Assembly (NCBI RefSeq): GCF_016583785.1
Contig: NZ_NRRU01000026.1
Location: forward strand, 1 to 53,871
DNA: 53,871 nt
Direction: 5' to 3'
From: Rubrivivax gelatinosus
GTDB taxonomy: Bacteria > Pseudomonadota > Gammaproteobacteria > Burkholderiales > Burkholderiaceae_C
Below the pieces are notes generated by a model. The model had not been told where the DNA came from, searched no databases, and was given only the letters and a program-made list of their open reading frames with translations. The position numbers were made by a program, and so were the translations under genes. This document shows positions 38,879 through 46,366 of this stretch, one piece after another. Each line of letters starts with the position of its first letter. Position 1 is the stretch's first letter.

Positions 38879-40282
38879 TTAGTGCGCGGCGGCCTCGACG
38901 CGGGCGTCGGCCTTGACGGCGCGCAGCGCCGCCATGAAGTCGCCCTCGATGCGCGTCAGCGCCTCGGGCGTGTGGCCCTCGAAGCGCAGCACCAGCACCG
39001 GCGTCGTGTTCGACGCCCGGATCAGGCCGAAGCCGTCGCCGAAGTCGATGCGCAGCCCGTCGACGGTGCCGACCTCGCCACCGGCCATCACCAGGCGGCC
39101 GTCGGCGGCACGCGCCAGCAGCTCGGCGACGACGCGGTGGTTCTCGCCTTCGGCGCAGGGCACGTTCAGCTCCGGCGTGCTGAAGCTGGTCGGCAACGCG
39201 TCGAGGAAGGCACTCGGGTCGGCCTGGCGCGATAGGATCTCCAGCAGGCGCGCGGCGGTGTACATCGCGTCGTCGAAGCCGTACCAGCGTTCGCTGAAGA
39301 ACAGGTGGCCGCTCATCTCGCCGGCGAAGGGTGCGCCCGACTCCTTGAGCTTGGCCTTGATCAGCGAGTGGCCGGTCTTCCACAACACCGGCACGCCGCC
39401 GGCAGCGCGGATCGCCTCGGGCAGGCGCTGCGAGCACTTGACGTCGAAGATGATCTCGGCGCCCGGCTGGCGCGCGAGGATGTCGCGTGCGAACAGCATC
39501 ACCTGGCGGTCGGGGTAGATGATGTTGCCGCCGGCGGTGACGACACCCAGGCGGTCGCCGTCGCCGTCGAAGGCCAGGCCGAGCTCGGCGCCGGTGGCGT
39601 GCACGACCTTGATCAAGTCGGCCAGGTTCTCGGGCTTGGACGGGTCCGGGTGGTGGTTGGGGAAGTCGCCGTCGACCTTGGAGTACAGGTCGATCACCTC
39701 GCAGCCCAGCGCCTTCAGGATGCCTGGCGCGCTCGCGCCCGGGATGCCGTTGCCGGAGTCGACGACGATCTTCATCGTCCGCGCGAGCTTGCAGTCGGTG
39801 ACGATGCGCTCGGTGTACTCGGCCAGGATGTCCATCGCCGCGCTGCGGCCACGCGCGCGCACATAGTCCTCGGCCTCGATGCGGCGCTTCAGGCGCTGGA
39901 TGTCCTCGCCGAAGATGGCCCGGCCGCCGAGCACCATCTTGAAGCCGTTGTAGTCCTTCGGGTTGTGGCTGCCGGTGACCTGGATGCCCGAGCGGCAGCC
40001 GTGTTCGCCGCGCGTCGCGGCGACGTAGTACAGCATCGGCGTCGTCACCGCGCCCAGATCGACGACGTCCAGACCGGTCGAGACCAGGCCGCGCACCAGC
40101 GCCGCCGCCAGCCCCGGGCCCGACACGCGGCCGTCGCGGCCGACGGCCACCGCACGCTCGCCGGCGGCGATCGCCTCGGACCCGAAGGCTCGGCCCAGAT
40201 GTTCGGCAAAATGTTCGTCGATCGTGCTGCCGACGACACCGCGGATGTCATAGGCCTTGAACACCGAGGAATGCACTTGCAT
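38879..40282 (-). CDS. Phosphomannomutase/phosphoglucomutase
   Basis: 467 aa alpha-D-phosphohexomutase, of the dual-specificity AlgC/ManB type by length and motifs. The phosphoserine is Ser105 in QVTGSHNPKDYNG; metal loop GLAFDGDGDRLGV; sugar-binding loop GEMSGHLFF; phosphate-binding RASNTTPVLVLRFE near the C-terminus. It supplies mannose-1-P or glucose-1-P for LPS core, exopolysaccharide and nucleotide sugars. TACAAT (40324-40329, minus) is a candidate -10. waaA follows closely. Confidence 0.94.
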   Translation of the reverse strand: MQVHSSVFKAYDIRGVVGSTIDEHFAEHLGRAFGSEAIAAGERAVAVGRDGRVSGPGLAAALVRGLVSTGLDVVDLGAVTTPMLYYVAATRGEHGCRSGIQVTGSHNPKDYNGFKMVLGGRAIFGEDIQRLKRRIEAEDYVRARGRSAAMDILAEYTERIVTDCKLARTMKIVVDSGNGIPGASAPGILKALGCEVIDLYSKVDGDFPNHHPDPSKPENLADLIKVVHATGAELGLAFDGDGDRLGVVTAGGNIIYPDRQVMLFARDILARQPGAEIIFDVKCSQRLPEAIRAAGGVPVLWKTGHSLIKAKLKESGAPFAGEMSGHLFFSERWYGFDDAMYTAARLLEILSRQADPSAFLDALPTSFSTPELNVPCAEGENHRVVAELLARAADGRLVMAGGEVGTVDGLRIDFGDGFGLIRASNTTPVLVLRFEGHTPEALTRIEGDFMAALRAVKADARVEAAAH

Positions 40283-40323
40283 GGGGCTGGGGCCGAGAAC
40301 GGCCGAGTCGTGAGTCGCGGGCG

Positions 40324-40329
40324 ATTGTA
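40324..40329 (-). promoter_or_regulatory. Candidate -10 box of the phosphomannomutase gene
   Basis: TACAAT on the minus strand (5 of 6 to TATAAT), 41 nt before the ATG, in the 89-bp gap after the SLC13 gene. Confidence 0.4.
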
Positions 40330-40371
40330 GGCAGCGGCCCGCTCCGACTTCCTTGCGCCAGGGACAGCGGA

Positions 40372-42210
40372 TCAGAACGGGAACTGCAGCGGCAGCAGCA
40401 CGATGCAGACCACGCCGACGATCACCGTGAAGGGCACGCCGATCTTGACGAAGTCGACGAAGCGGTAGTGGCCCGGCCCCAGCACCAGCGTGTTCACCGG
40501 CGAGGACACCGGGGTCATGAAGGCCGCCGACGCCGCCAGCGCCACCGTCATCGCGAACGGCTCGGGTGCGCTGCCCAACTGCTCGGCCAGGCCCAGACCG
40601 ATCGGCGCCATCAGCACCGCGGTCGCGGTGTTCGAAACGAACAGCCCGACCAGCGCCGTCAGCACGAACAGCCCCGCCAGCGCCGCCTGTGGCGAGGCGT
40701 CGCCGGTGGCCGCGAGCATCGCGCCGACGAGCCAGGCGATGCCGCCGGTCTTCTGCAGCGCCAGCGCGAACGGCAGCATGCCGACGATCAGGATCAGGCT
40801 CTGCCAGTGGATGCTGCGGTAGGCCGAGTCCAGGTCTATGCAGCGCACCGCGCCCATCAGCAGGCAGCCGATCAGCGCCGCGACGACGTTGGGCACGGCG
40901 CCGCTGACCATCAGCGCCACCGTCAGCGCCAGCACGGCCAGCGCCAGCGGCGCGCGCCGCGACGCCGGGGCGACGTCGTCGAGTTCGGCCGGCAGCGTCA
41001 GCACGACGAAATCGCGCGCGGCGCCGGCGAGCTCGCGGATGTCCTTCCAGGCGCCGGCGACGAGCAGCGTGTCGCCCATCTTCAGCCGCGCGTGCAGCGG
41101 GTCCTCGTCGAGCAGGCGGCCGCCGCGGCGCAGCCCGATGACGTTGATGCCGCGCTGCGAACGCATGCGCAGCTCGAGGATCGAGCGCCCGATCGGCGCC
41201 GCATCCGGTGGCACCAGCAGCTCGGCCAGGCCGATCTCGCGCGCCAGGCTGGAGAAGTAGTCGCGCCGGAACGGCAGCTCGGCCAGCGCCATCTCGTCGA
41301 TCAGGCGGCGGGCGTCACCGGCGGCGTCGGCGCGCGCGAAGTCCACCAGCAGCACGTCGCCGGGCAGGATGGCCTGGTGCGCCGAGGTCGCGACCGCCAT
41401 CGGCGCCAGCCCCTGCTGGCGTTCGATCGCGATGACGTTGGCGCCGTGGCGCGCGCGCAGCTCCAGCTCGCCCAGCGTGCGCCCGATCGCCGGCGAGCCG
41501 GCGTTGACGCGGAAACGCCGCGTGCGGTCGACCAGGCCGTAGTCGGCCGCCAGCTCGCGCAGCCGGCGCCGGCGGCCTTCGGCCGGGGTCTGCGGCGGCG
41601 TGCGCGCGACCAGCCAGCGCCGCGCCACCAGCATGTAGGCGATGCCCAGCACCAGCAGCACCAGGCCGATCGGCGTGAAGTCGAAGAAGTCCAGCCCGGC
41701 ATGGCCGCGGCGCTGCAGCTCGCCGTGCACCACCAGGTTGGGCGGCGTGCCGACCAGCGTCAGCATGCCGCTCAAGAGCCCGGCGAAGGCCAGCGGCATC
41801 ATCAGCCGCCCGGGGGCGGTGCCGACACGCGCGGCCACACGCAGCGCCACCGGCACGAAGATCGCCACCACCGCGGTCGAGCTCATCACCGAGCCCAGCG
41901 CCGCGGTCGCCACCATCAGCAGCACCAGGAGCCGCGCCTCGCGGCCGCCAGCGCGCACGACCAGCCAGTCGCCGACCCGGTGCGCGATGCCGGCGCGCGC
42001 CAGGCCTTCGCCGATGACGAAGAACAGCGCGATCAGGATCACGCTCGGCTGGCTGAAGCCCGACAGCGCCTCCTCCAGCGTCAGCGTGCCGCCCAGCACC
42101 AGCAGCACCAGCGCGATCAGCGCCACCGCATCCATGCGCGGGCGGTTCAACACGAAGCAGACGACGCAGGCCGCAAGCAGCGCCAGCACCCACAGGGTTT
42201 CGAGACTCAT
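40372..42210 (-). CDS. SLC13/DASS-family permease with two RCK_C (TrkA-C) domains
   Basis: 612 aa inner-membrane transporter. The N-terminal half has about five TM segments (MSLETLWVLALLAACVVCFVL onward), then LVGTPPNLVVHGELQRRG, a DASS-like loop. Two cytoplasmic TrkA-C/RCK_C domains (about 225-300 and 315-395; RVNAGSPAIGRTLGELELR and AAPIGRSILELRMRSQRG) follow, then the second membrane half ending in FMTPVSSPVNTLVLGPGHY. This layout is shared by putative sodium:sulfate/dicarboxylate symporters (SAC1-like). The substrate is uncertain. ATG 42210 is chosen at the first TM; the open frame upstream lacks conservation. It diverges from ada-alkA across 188 bp. Confidence 0.9.
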   Translation of the reverse strand: MSLETLWVLALLAACVVCFVLNRPRMDAVALIALVLLVLGGTLTLEEALSGFSQPSVILIALFFVIGEGLARAGIAHRVGDWLVVRAGGREARLLVLLMVATAALGSVMSSTAVVAIFVPVALRVAARVGTAPGRLMMPLAFAGLLSGMLTLVGTPPNLVVHGELQRRGHAGLDFFDFTPIGLVLLVLGIAYMLVARRWLVARTPPQTPAEGRRRRLRELAADYGLVDRTRRFRVNAGSPAIGRTLGELELRARHGANVIAIERQQGLAPMAVATSAHQAILPGDVLLVDFARADAAGDARRLIDEMALAELPFRRDYFSSLAREIGLAELLVPPDAAPIGRSILELRMRSQRGINVIGLRRGGRLLDEDPLHARLKMGDTLLVAGAWKDIRELAGAARDFVVLTLPAELDDVAPASRRAPLALAVLALTVALMVSGAVPNVVAALIGCLLMGAVRCIDLDSAYRSIHWQSLILIVGMLPFALALQKTGGIAWLVGAMLAATGDASPQAALAGLFVLTALVGLFVSNTATAVLMAPIGLGLAEQLGSAPEPFAMTVALAASAAFMTPVSSPVNTLVLGPGHYRFVDFVKIGVPFTVIVGVVCIVLLPLQFPF

Positions 42211-42398
42211 GGCGGGGAAGACCCGCCGGGGCGGCGAGCACGGGAACAGGACGCCGCGGGTGCGGCCGAGGGGCGCGATCTTCTCCTGCCACAGGCTGAG
42301 CCCGCGCCGAAACCCGCGGCCGACCTGGGACATCGGCGCCCGATGGACATGTCCGGAAACGGCGAGTCGGCGCCTGGGCGCCACCTATCATGGCCTGC
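42211..42398. other. Divergent intergenic region SLC13 gene / ada-alkA
   Basis: 188 bp, no gene. TATCAT (42386-42391) lies 7 nt before ATG 42399 of ada-alkA and may be its -10. I could not pick out an Ada box or other operator with confidence. Confidence 0.4.
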
Positions 42399-43844
42399 AT
42401 GCTCCCCGACGCCGACGCCGCCTACCTCGCGCTTGCCGCGCGTGATGCACGTTTCGACGGCCGTTTTTTCGTCGGGGTGACGAGCACCGGCATCTACTGC
42501 CGCCCGGTGTGCCGCGTGCGCACGCCGCGGCGCGAGAACTGCCGCTTCTTCGCCAGCCCGGCGCAGGCCGAGGCCGCTGCCTTCCGCCCCTGCCTGAAGT
42601 GCCGGCCCGAGATCGCGCCCGGGCTGTCGGCGATGGACTCGTCGGACGCGCTGGCCACGGCCGCCGCACGCGCGATCGAAGCCGCGGTGCAGGCCGGCGA
42701 GCCGCTGGCGCTGCCGGCGCTGGCCGCACGCCTGGGCGTCGGCGAACGCCATCTGCGCCGCATCTTCGGCGCCGCGCACGGCGTCGCGCCGCGCGACTAC
42801 CTGACGACACAGCGCCTGCTGCTGGCCAAGCAGTTGCTCACCGACACCACGCTGCCGGTGGCGCAGGTGGCGCTGGCCAGCGGCTTCGAGAGCCTGCGCC
42901 GCTTCAACGCCGCCTTCGCCGGCCAGTACCGGCTGGCGCCGACCCGGCTGCGCCGTGCCGGCGGCCAGGCGCCGGCCGAAACCGCGCTGCGCCTGGCCTG
43001 GCGCCCGCCCTACGACGTCGCCGCGATGCTCGGCTTCGCCGCGCGGCGTGCGCTCGCCGGTGTCGAGCAGGTCGAGGGGCCGGTCTGGCGCCGCACCGTG
43101 CGCTGGCCCTGGCGCGGCCAGCCGCTGGACGGCTGGATCGCCTGCCGCTTCGTGCCCGAGCGCCACGAGCTGCACCTGCTCGCGGCCCCGGCGCTGGCGC
43201 CGGTGCTGGGCGCGCTGCTGCGCCGCGTGCGCGAGACCTTCGACCTCGATTGCGACCCGGCACCGATCGCCGCCGCGCTGCTGGAAGGCGGCCTGGCCGC
43301 CGCTGCCGACGGCACGCGCCTGCCGGGCGCCTTCGACGGCTTCGAGACCGCGGTGCGCATCGTGCTCGGCCAGCAGGTGACGGTGGCCGCCGCGAACACG
43401 CTGGCCGCGCGCCTGGTGCGACGCTGGGGCCGGCCGCTGGCGACACCGTTCCCGGCGCTGGACCGCCTGTTCCCCGACGCCGCGACACTCGCCGCCGCCG
43501 ACCCCGAGGAACTCGGCCGCCTGGGCCTGGTGCGCCAGCGCGTGCGGGCGCTGCAGGCGCTGGCCACCGAGGTGGCGGCCGGCCGCATCCGGCTCGAACG
43601 CGGCGCGCCGCTGGCGCCGACGCTGGCCGCGCTCGGCGAACTGCCGGGTTTCGGCCCCTGGACTCTGCAGCTGATCGCGCTGCGTGTGCTCGGCTGGCCC
43701 GACGCCTGGCCGGTCGGCGACGCCGGCCTGGCGCAGGCGCTGGGCACCCGCGAGAACCGGAAGATCGAAACCGCCGCCGAGGCCTGGCGGCCCTGGCGCG
43801 CCTACGCCGCGATGGCCTTGTGGCGACACGGAGACACCCGATGA
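42399..43844 (+). CDS. Ada-AlkA fusion: methyl-responsive regulator and 3-methyladenine DNA glycosylase
   Basis: 481 aa (484 if ATG 42390 is used). Domains: Ada N-terminal zinc/methylphosphotriester domain (about 5-75) with the four cysteines Cys34, Cys38, Cys65 and Cys68 ([18 protein letters not shown]); AraC-type HTH (about 85-185; [17 protein letters not shown] and [20 protein letters not shown]); AlkA N-terminal domain (about 195-300); HhH-GPD glycosylase (about 310-475) with [18 protein letters not shown] and catalytic-type Asp441 in PVGDAGL. It joins sensing of alkyl damage, transcription control and base excision in one chain; the O6-guanine methyltransferase domain of E. coli Ada is absent and is supplied by the next gene. 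ATG 42399 is preferred because TATCAT lies 7 nt upstream. Confidence 0.92.
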   Translation: MLPDADAAYLALAARDARFDGRFFVGVTSTGIYCRPVCRVRTPRRENCRFFASPAQAEAAAFRPCLKCRPEIAPGLSAMDSSDALATAAARAIEAAVQAGEPLALPALAARLGVGERHLRRIFGAAHGVAPRDYLTTQRLLLAKQLLTDTTLPVAQVALASGFESLRRFNAAFAGQYRLAPTRLRRAGGQAPAETALRLAWRPPYDVAAMLGFAARRALAGVEQVEGPVWRRTVRWPWRGQPLDGWIACRFVPERHELHLLAAPALAPVLGALLRRVRETFDLDCDPAPIAAALLEGGLAAAADGTRLPGAFDGFETAVRIVLGQQVTVAAANTLAARLVRRWGRPLATPFPALDRLFPDAATLAAADPEELGRLGLVRQRVRALQALATEVAAGRIRLERGAPLAPTLAALGELPGFGPWTLQLIALRVLGWPDAWPVGDAGLAQALGTRENRKIETAAEAWRPWRAYAAMALWRHGDTR

Positions 43845-44338
43845 GAGACCCCCGCCTCGAGGCCCAGGCCCGCCTCGACACCCCCCTCGGCCCGGTGACG
43901 CTGGCCGCCAGCGCCGCCGGCCTGGCCGGCCTGTGGTTCGACGCCCAGCGCCACCATCCCGGCCCGCTGGACTTGCCGCTGGCGCCGCAGCAGCCACATC
44001 TGGCGCAGGCCGCGGCGGAACTGAGCGCCTACTTCCAGGGCCAAGGCAGCGGCTTCGCGGTCGCGCTCGACGCCGAGGGCACGGACTTCCAGCGCGCCGT
44101 CTGGGACGCGCTGCGCCTGTTGGCCGCCGGCACGACGACGAGCTACGCCGAGATCGCGCGCCGCATCGGCCGGCCGAGCGCGCTGCGCGCCGTCGGCGCC
44201 GCGATCGGGCGCAACCCGGTTTCCATCGTCGTACCCTGCCACCGCGTGATCGGCAGCGCCGGCGCGCTCACCGGCTATGCCGGCGGGCTGGACCGCAAAC
44301 AGGCGCTGCTGGCGCTGGAGCGCGGGGTCGCGGCATGA
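43841..44338 (+). CDS. ogt: Methylated-DNA--protein-cysteine S-methyltransferase
   Basis: 165 aa suicide repair protein that transfers alkyl groups from O6-methylguanine to its own cysteine. The acceptor Cys133 is in [11 protein letters not shown]; the helix-turn-helix includes [20 protein letters not shown]; Asn-hinge GRNPV and the C-terminal [17 protein letters not shown] are present. Start ATG 43841 overlaps the stop of ada-alkA (ATGA), and its stop overlaps the EamA start (ATGA), so repair genes and transporter are co-translated. Confidence 0.96.
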   Translation: MRDPRLEAQARLDTPLGPVTLAASAAGLAGLWFDAQRHHPGPLDLPLAPQQPHLAQAAAELSAYFQGQGSGFAVALDAEGTDFQRAVWDALRLLAAGTTTSYAEIARRIGRPSALRAVGAAIGRNPVSIVVPCHRVIGSAGALTGYAGGLDRKQALLALERGVAA

Positions 44339-45219
44339 CGCGGCGCGACCTGGCCGAACTGCTGCTGCTGGCCTCGCTCTGGGGCGGCTCCTTTCTCTTC
44401 ATGCGCCTGGGCGCGGCCGACTTCGGCCCGGCGGCGCTGGTCTTCGTGCGTGTCGCCGGCGCGGCGCTGCTGCTGGTGCCGCTGGCCGCGCTGCGCGGCG
44501 AGGCCGGCGCCATCGCCCGCCACTGGCGGCCGATCGCCGTCGTCGGGCTGCTGAACTCGGCCCTGCCCTTCGGCTGCTACATGGTCGCGGCGCTGGTGCT
44601 GAGCGCCGGGCTGTCGTCCATCTTCAACGCGACGACGCCGCTGTGGGCGGCGCTGATCGCCTGGGGCTGGCTCGGCGACCGCCTGAGCCGGCCGCGCATC
44701 GCCGGGCTGGCGATCGGTTTTGGCGGCGTGCTCGCCGTCGGGCTGCAGAACGCCAGCCTCAAACCCGGCGAACACGGCGTCAGCCCGGCGCTGGGCATCG
44801 CGCTGTGCCTGGCGGCGACGCTGTGTTACGGCATCGCCGCCAGCTACACCAAGAAGCGCCTGGCCGGCGTGCCGCCGATGGCGGTGGCCGGCGGCAGCCA
44901 GCTTGCGGCCGCCGCCTTCACGCTGCTGCCGGCGCTGTGGTGGTGGCCGGCGCAGACGCCGGGGCTGGCGGCCTGGGGCGGCGCCGCGGTGCTGGCGTTT
45001 GCCTGCACCGGCTTCGCCTACTGGCTGTTCTTCCGCCTCGTCGCCCACGCCGGGCCGGCGAACGCGGTCTCGGTGACCTTCCTGGTGCCGGCCTTCGCCG
45101 TGCTGTGGGGCTGGCTGTTCCTGGGCGAAAGCCTGTCGCCGGCGACGGTGGCCGGCTGCGTCGTGGTGCTGCTGGGCACGGCGCTGGCGACCGGGGTGTT
45201 GCCGCGACGGCGGGCTTGA
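44335..45219 (+). CDS. EamA/DMT-family transporter
   Basis: 294 aa, ten hydrophobic helices in two EamA repeats (first [20 protein letters not shown]; second beginning [23 protein letters not shown]). It belongs to the drug/metabolite transporter superfamily of inner-membrane exporters; the substrate is unknown. It is coupled to ogt by an ATGA overlap. The association with an alkylation-repair operon may be mere operon extension, or export of a methylating metabolite; this is inference. Confidence 0.9.
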   Translation: MTRRDLAELLLLASLWGGSFLFMRLGAADFGPAALVFVRVAGAALLLVPLAALRGEAGAIARHWRPIAVVGLLNSALPFGCYMVAALVLSAGLSSIFNATTPLWAALIAWGWLGDRLSRPRIAGLAIGFGGVLAVGLQNASLKPGEHGVSPALGIALCLAATLCYGIAASYTKKRLAGVPPMAVAGGSQLAAAAFTLLPALWWWPAQTPGLAAWGGAAVLAFACTGFAYWLFFRLVAHAGPANAVSVTFLVPAFAVLWGWLFLGESLSPATVAGCVVVLLGTALATGVLPRRRA

Positions 45220-45243
45220 ATTCGGGCCCAGGCCCCCCAGGTG

Positions 45244-45576
45244 ATGGACATGCCCACCGAAACGATCCGCCTCCCCGCCCGGCTGCACGCGCTGGCCGCG
45301 ATGGCCGCATTGCTCGAACGGCTGGACAACCAGCCGCGGTCGGCCAGCGCCGAGCAATACCGCGGCGTCGTGCGCCAGATGCAGGAGTTGCTGACCGAAG
45401 CCGAAGGCGAGGACTCGCTCGCCGCGCTGCTCGCGATCGCCCCGGCCACCGCCGAGTTGTACGAGAACCTGCACTACAGCCAGGCCGGGCTGTGCCGCTC
45501 GCCACTGGAAGACGCGCTGAACGCCGAGCTCGCCGCCGTCGCCGCGATCACCGCGGCGCGCAAGCGCCCGCACTGA
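45244..45576 (+). CDS. Conserved hypothetical protein, Leu/Ala-rich, ~110 aa
   Basis: 110 aa from ATG 45244 (a GTG at 45241 also precedes it). Mostly helical: LHALAAMAALLERLDNQPRS, YRGVVRQMQELLTEAEGED, NLHYSQAGLCRSPLEDALNAE. No signal peptide, TM or known domain that I recognise. It lies 24 bp after the EamA gene, so it is likely the last gene of the ada-alkA unit. A perfect hairpin follows 8 bp after its stop. Confidence 0.72.
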   Translation: MDMPTETIRLPARLHALAAMAALLERLDNQPRSASAEQYRGVVRQMQELLTEAEGEDSLAALLAIAPATAELYENLHYSQAGLCRSPLEDALNAELAAVAAITAARKRPH

Positions 45577-45583
45577 ACCGGGA

Positions 45584-45609
45584 CGTGCGAGGCGGCAAGG
45601 CCTCGCACG
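45584..45609 (+). terminator. Hairpin ending the ada-alkA/ogt/EamA unit
   Basis: Perfect 10-bp stem CGTGCGAGGC / GCCTCGCACG with a 6-nt loop, 8 bp after the stop of the 110-aa gene. No T-tract, so it may be a rho-assisted or processing structure. Confidence 0.5.
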
Positions 45610-45731
45610 CGAGACTCAGGCTGGGGCCGCACACGCGTGCGATCTCACGCCACGGGGCTAAACCCGCGGCCCCTGGCGCACCAGGGCAGCCCGATCGCAG
45701 GGACAATCGCCGGTTGCCCCGACGAGACCGC

Positions 45732-46154
45732 ATGGCCGACCTGCACATCGAGGACCTGGAAGCCGCCATCAACTGGTGGCGCGAGCGTTGCCCTTCTGCC
45801 GACGGCGTCACCGCCTGTGCCGAGGTGCGTGCGCTGGCCGAGGTCTACGCCCCGCTGGCGCGTGCGCATGCCGCCGGCGTCGACGAAGACAGCCTGCCAC
45901 CGGCGGCCCGCGCCGCCTGGCTCGCCTGGTACGCGAGCACACCCGACGCGCCCTGCATCGCGATCTGCTCGACGACCCAGGGCGACGCGGTCTGCAAGGG
46001 CTGCGGCCGCAGCTTCGACGAAGTCCAGCACTGGACCGTGCTGACGCCGGCGGAAAAACGCGCCGTCTGGCACCGCATCAGCACCGAGGCCACGGCCTGG
46101 CGCTTCAACCGCTACGCCGAACGCGCCGCACCCGCCCTGCGGGGGGCGGCTTGA
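45732..46154 (+). CDS. DUF3717 - DUF1289 two-domain protein
   Basis: 140 aa. The N-terminal DUF3717-like segment is LHIEDLEAAINWWRERCP (4-21). The C-terminal DUF1289 (about 75-115) has the four-cysteine pattern PCIAICSTTQGDAVCKGCGR followed by FDEVQHW, a small iron-sulfur or zinc-like motif of unknown role. Both domains also exist as single proteins; the fusion is typical of betaproteobacteria. ATG 45732 starts at MADLHIED. Its stop overlaps a TTG in frame with the MATE gene at the edge of the 72-bp repeats. Confidence 0.87.
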   Translation: MADLHIEDLEAAINWWRERCPSADGVTACAEVRALAEVYAPLARAHAAGVDEDSLPPAARAAWLAWYASTPDAPCIAICSTTQGDAVCKGCGRSFDEVQHWTVLTPAEKRAVWHRISTEATAWRFNRYAERAAPALRGAA

Positions 46155-46366
46155 GCCCTCAGGACTTGTCCGGGGCTCAATCCCGCTTGGCGGGACCGGC
46201 CGACAGGCCGGAGGGTGCGCCATTGAGCCCTCAGGACTTGTCCGGGGCTCATTCCCGCCTGGCGGGACCGGCCGACAGGCCGGAGGGTGCCCCATCGAGC
46301 CCTCAGGACTTGTCCGGGGCTCAATCCCGCCTGGCGGGACCGGCCGACAGGCCGGAGGGTGCGCCC
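46151..46366 (+). repeat. Three tandem 72-bp repeats, in frame with the MATE gene
   Basis: Units 46151-46222, 46223-46294 and 46295-46366 are nearly identical (a few substitutions, e.g. TTG/TTG/TCG at the first codon). Each holds three nested inverted repeats: GAGCCC...GGGCTC, TCCCGC-ytg-GCGGGA and CCGGCC-GACA-GGCCGG, and ends with GGAGGG, a Shine-Dalgarno-like sequence. The 72-bp period keeps the frame, so each codes a 24-residue unit (SPQDLSGAQSRLAGPADRPE...). The first base overlaps the stop codon of the DUF1289 gene. Confidence 0.95.

Noticed and set aside
45645..46295. A minus-strand 216-codon ORF reading through the 72-bp repeats
   Set aside because: It is antisense to the DUF3717-DUF1289 gene, and its repeat part is just the complement of the repeats. 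No Shine-Dalgarno or domain.
46151..46366. Possible CRISPR array (three direct repeats)
   Set aside because: Units are contiguous with no spacers, 72 bp long and in frame. No cas genes are nearby.
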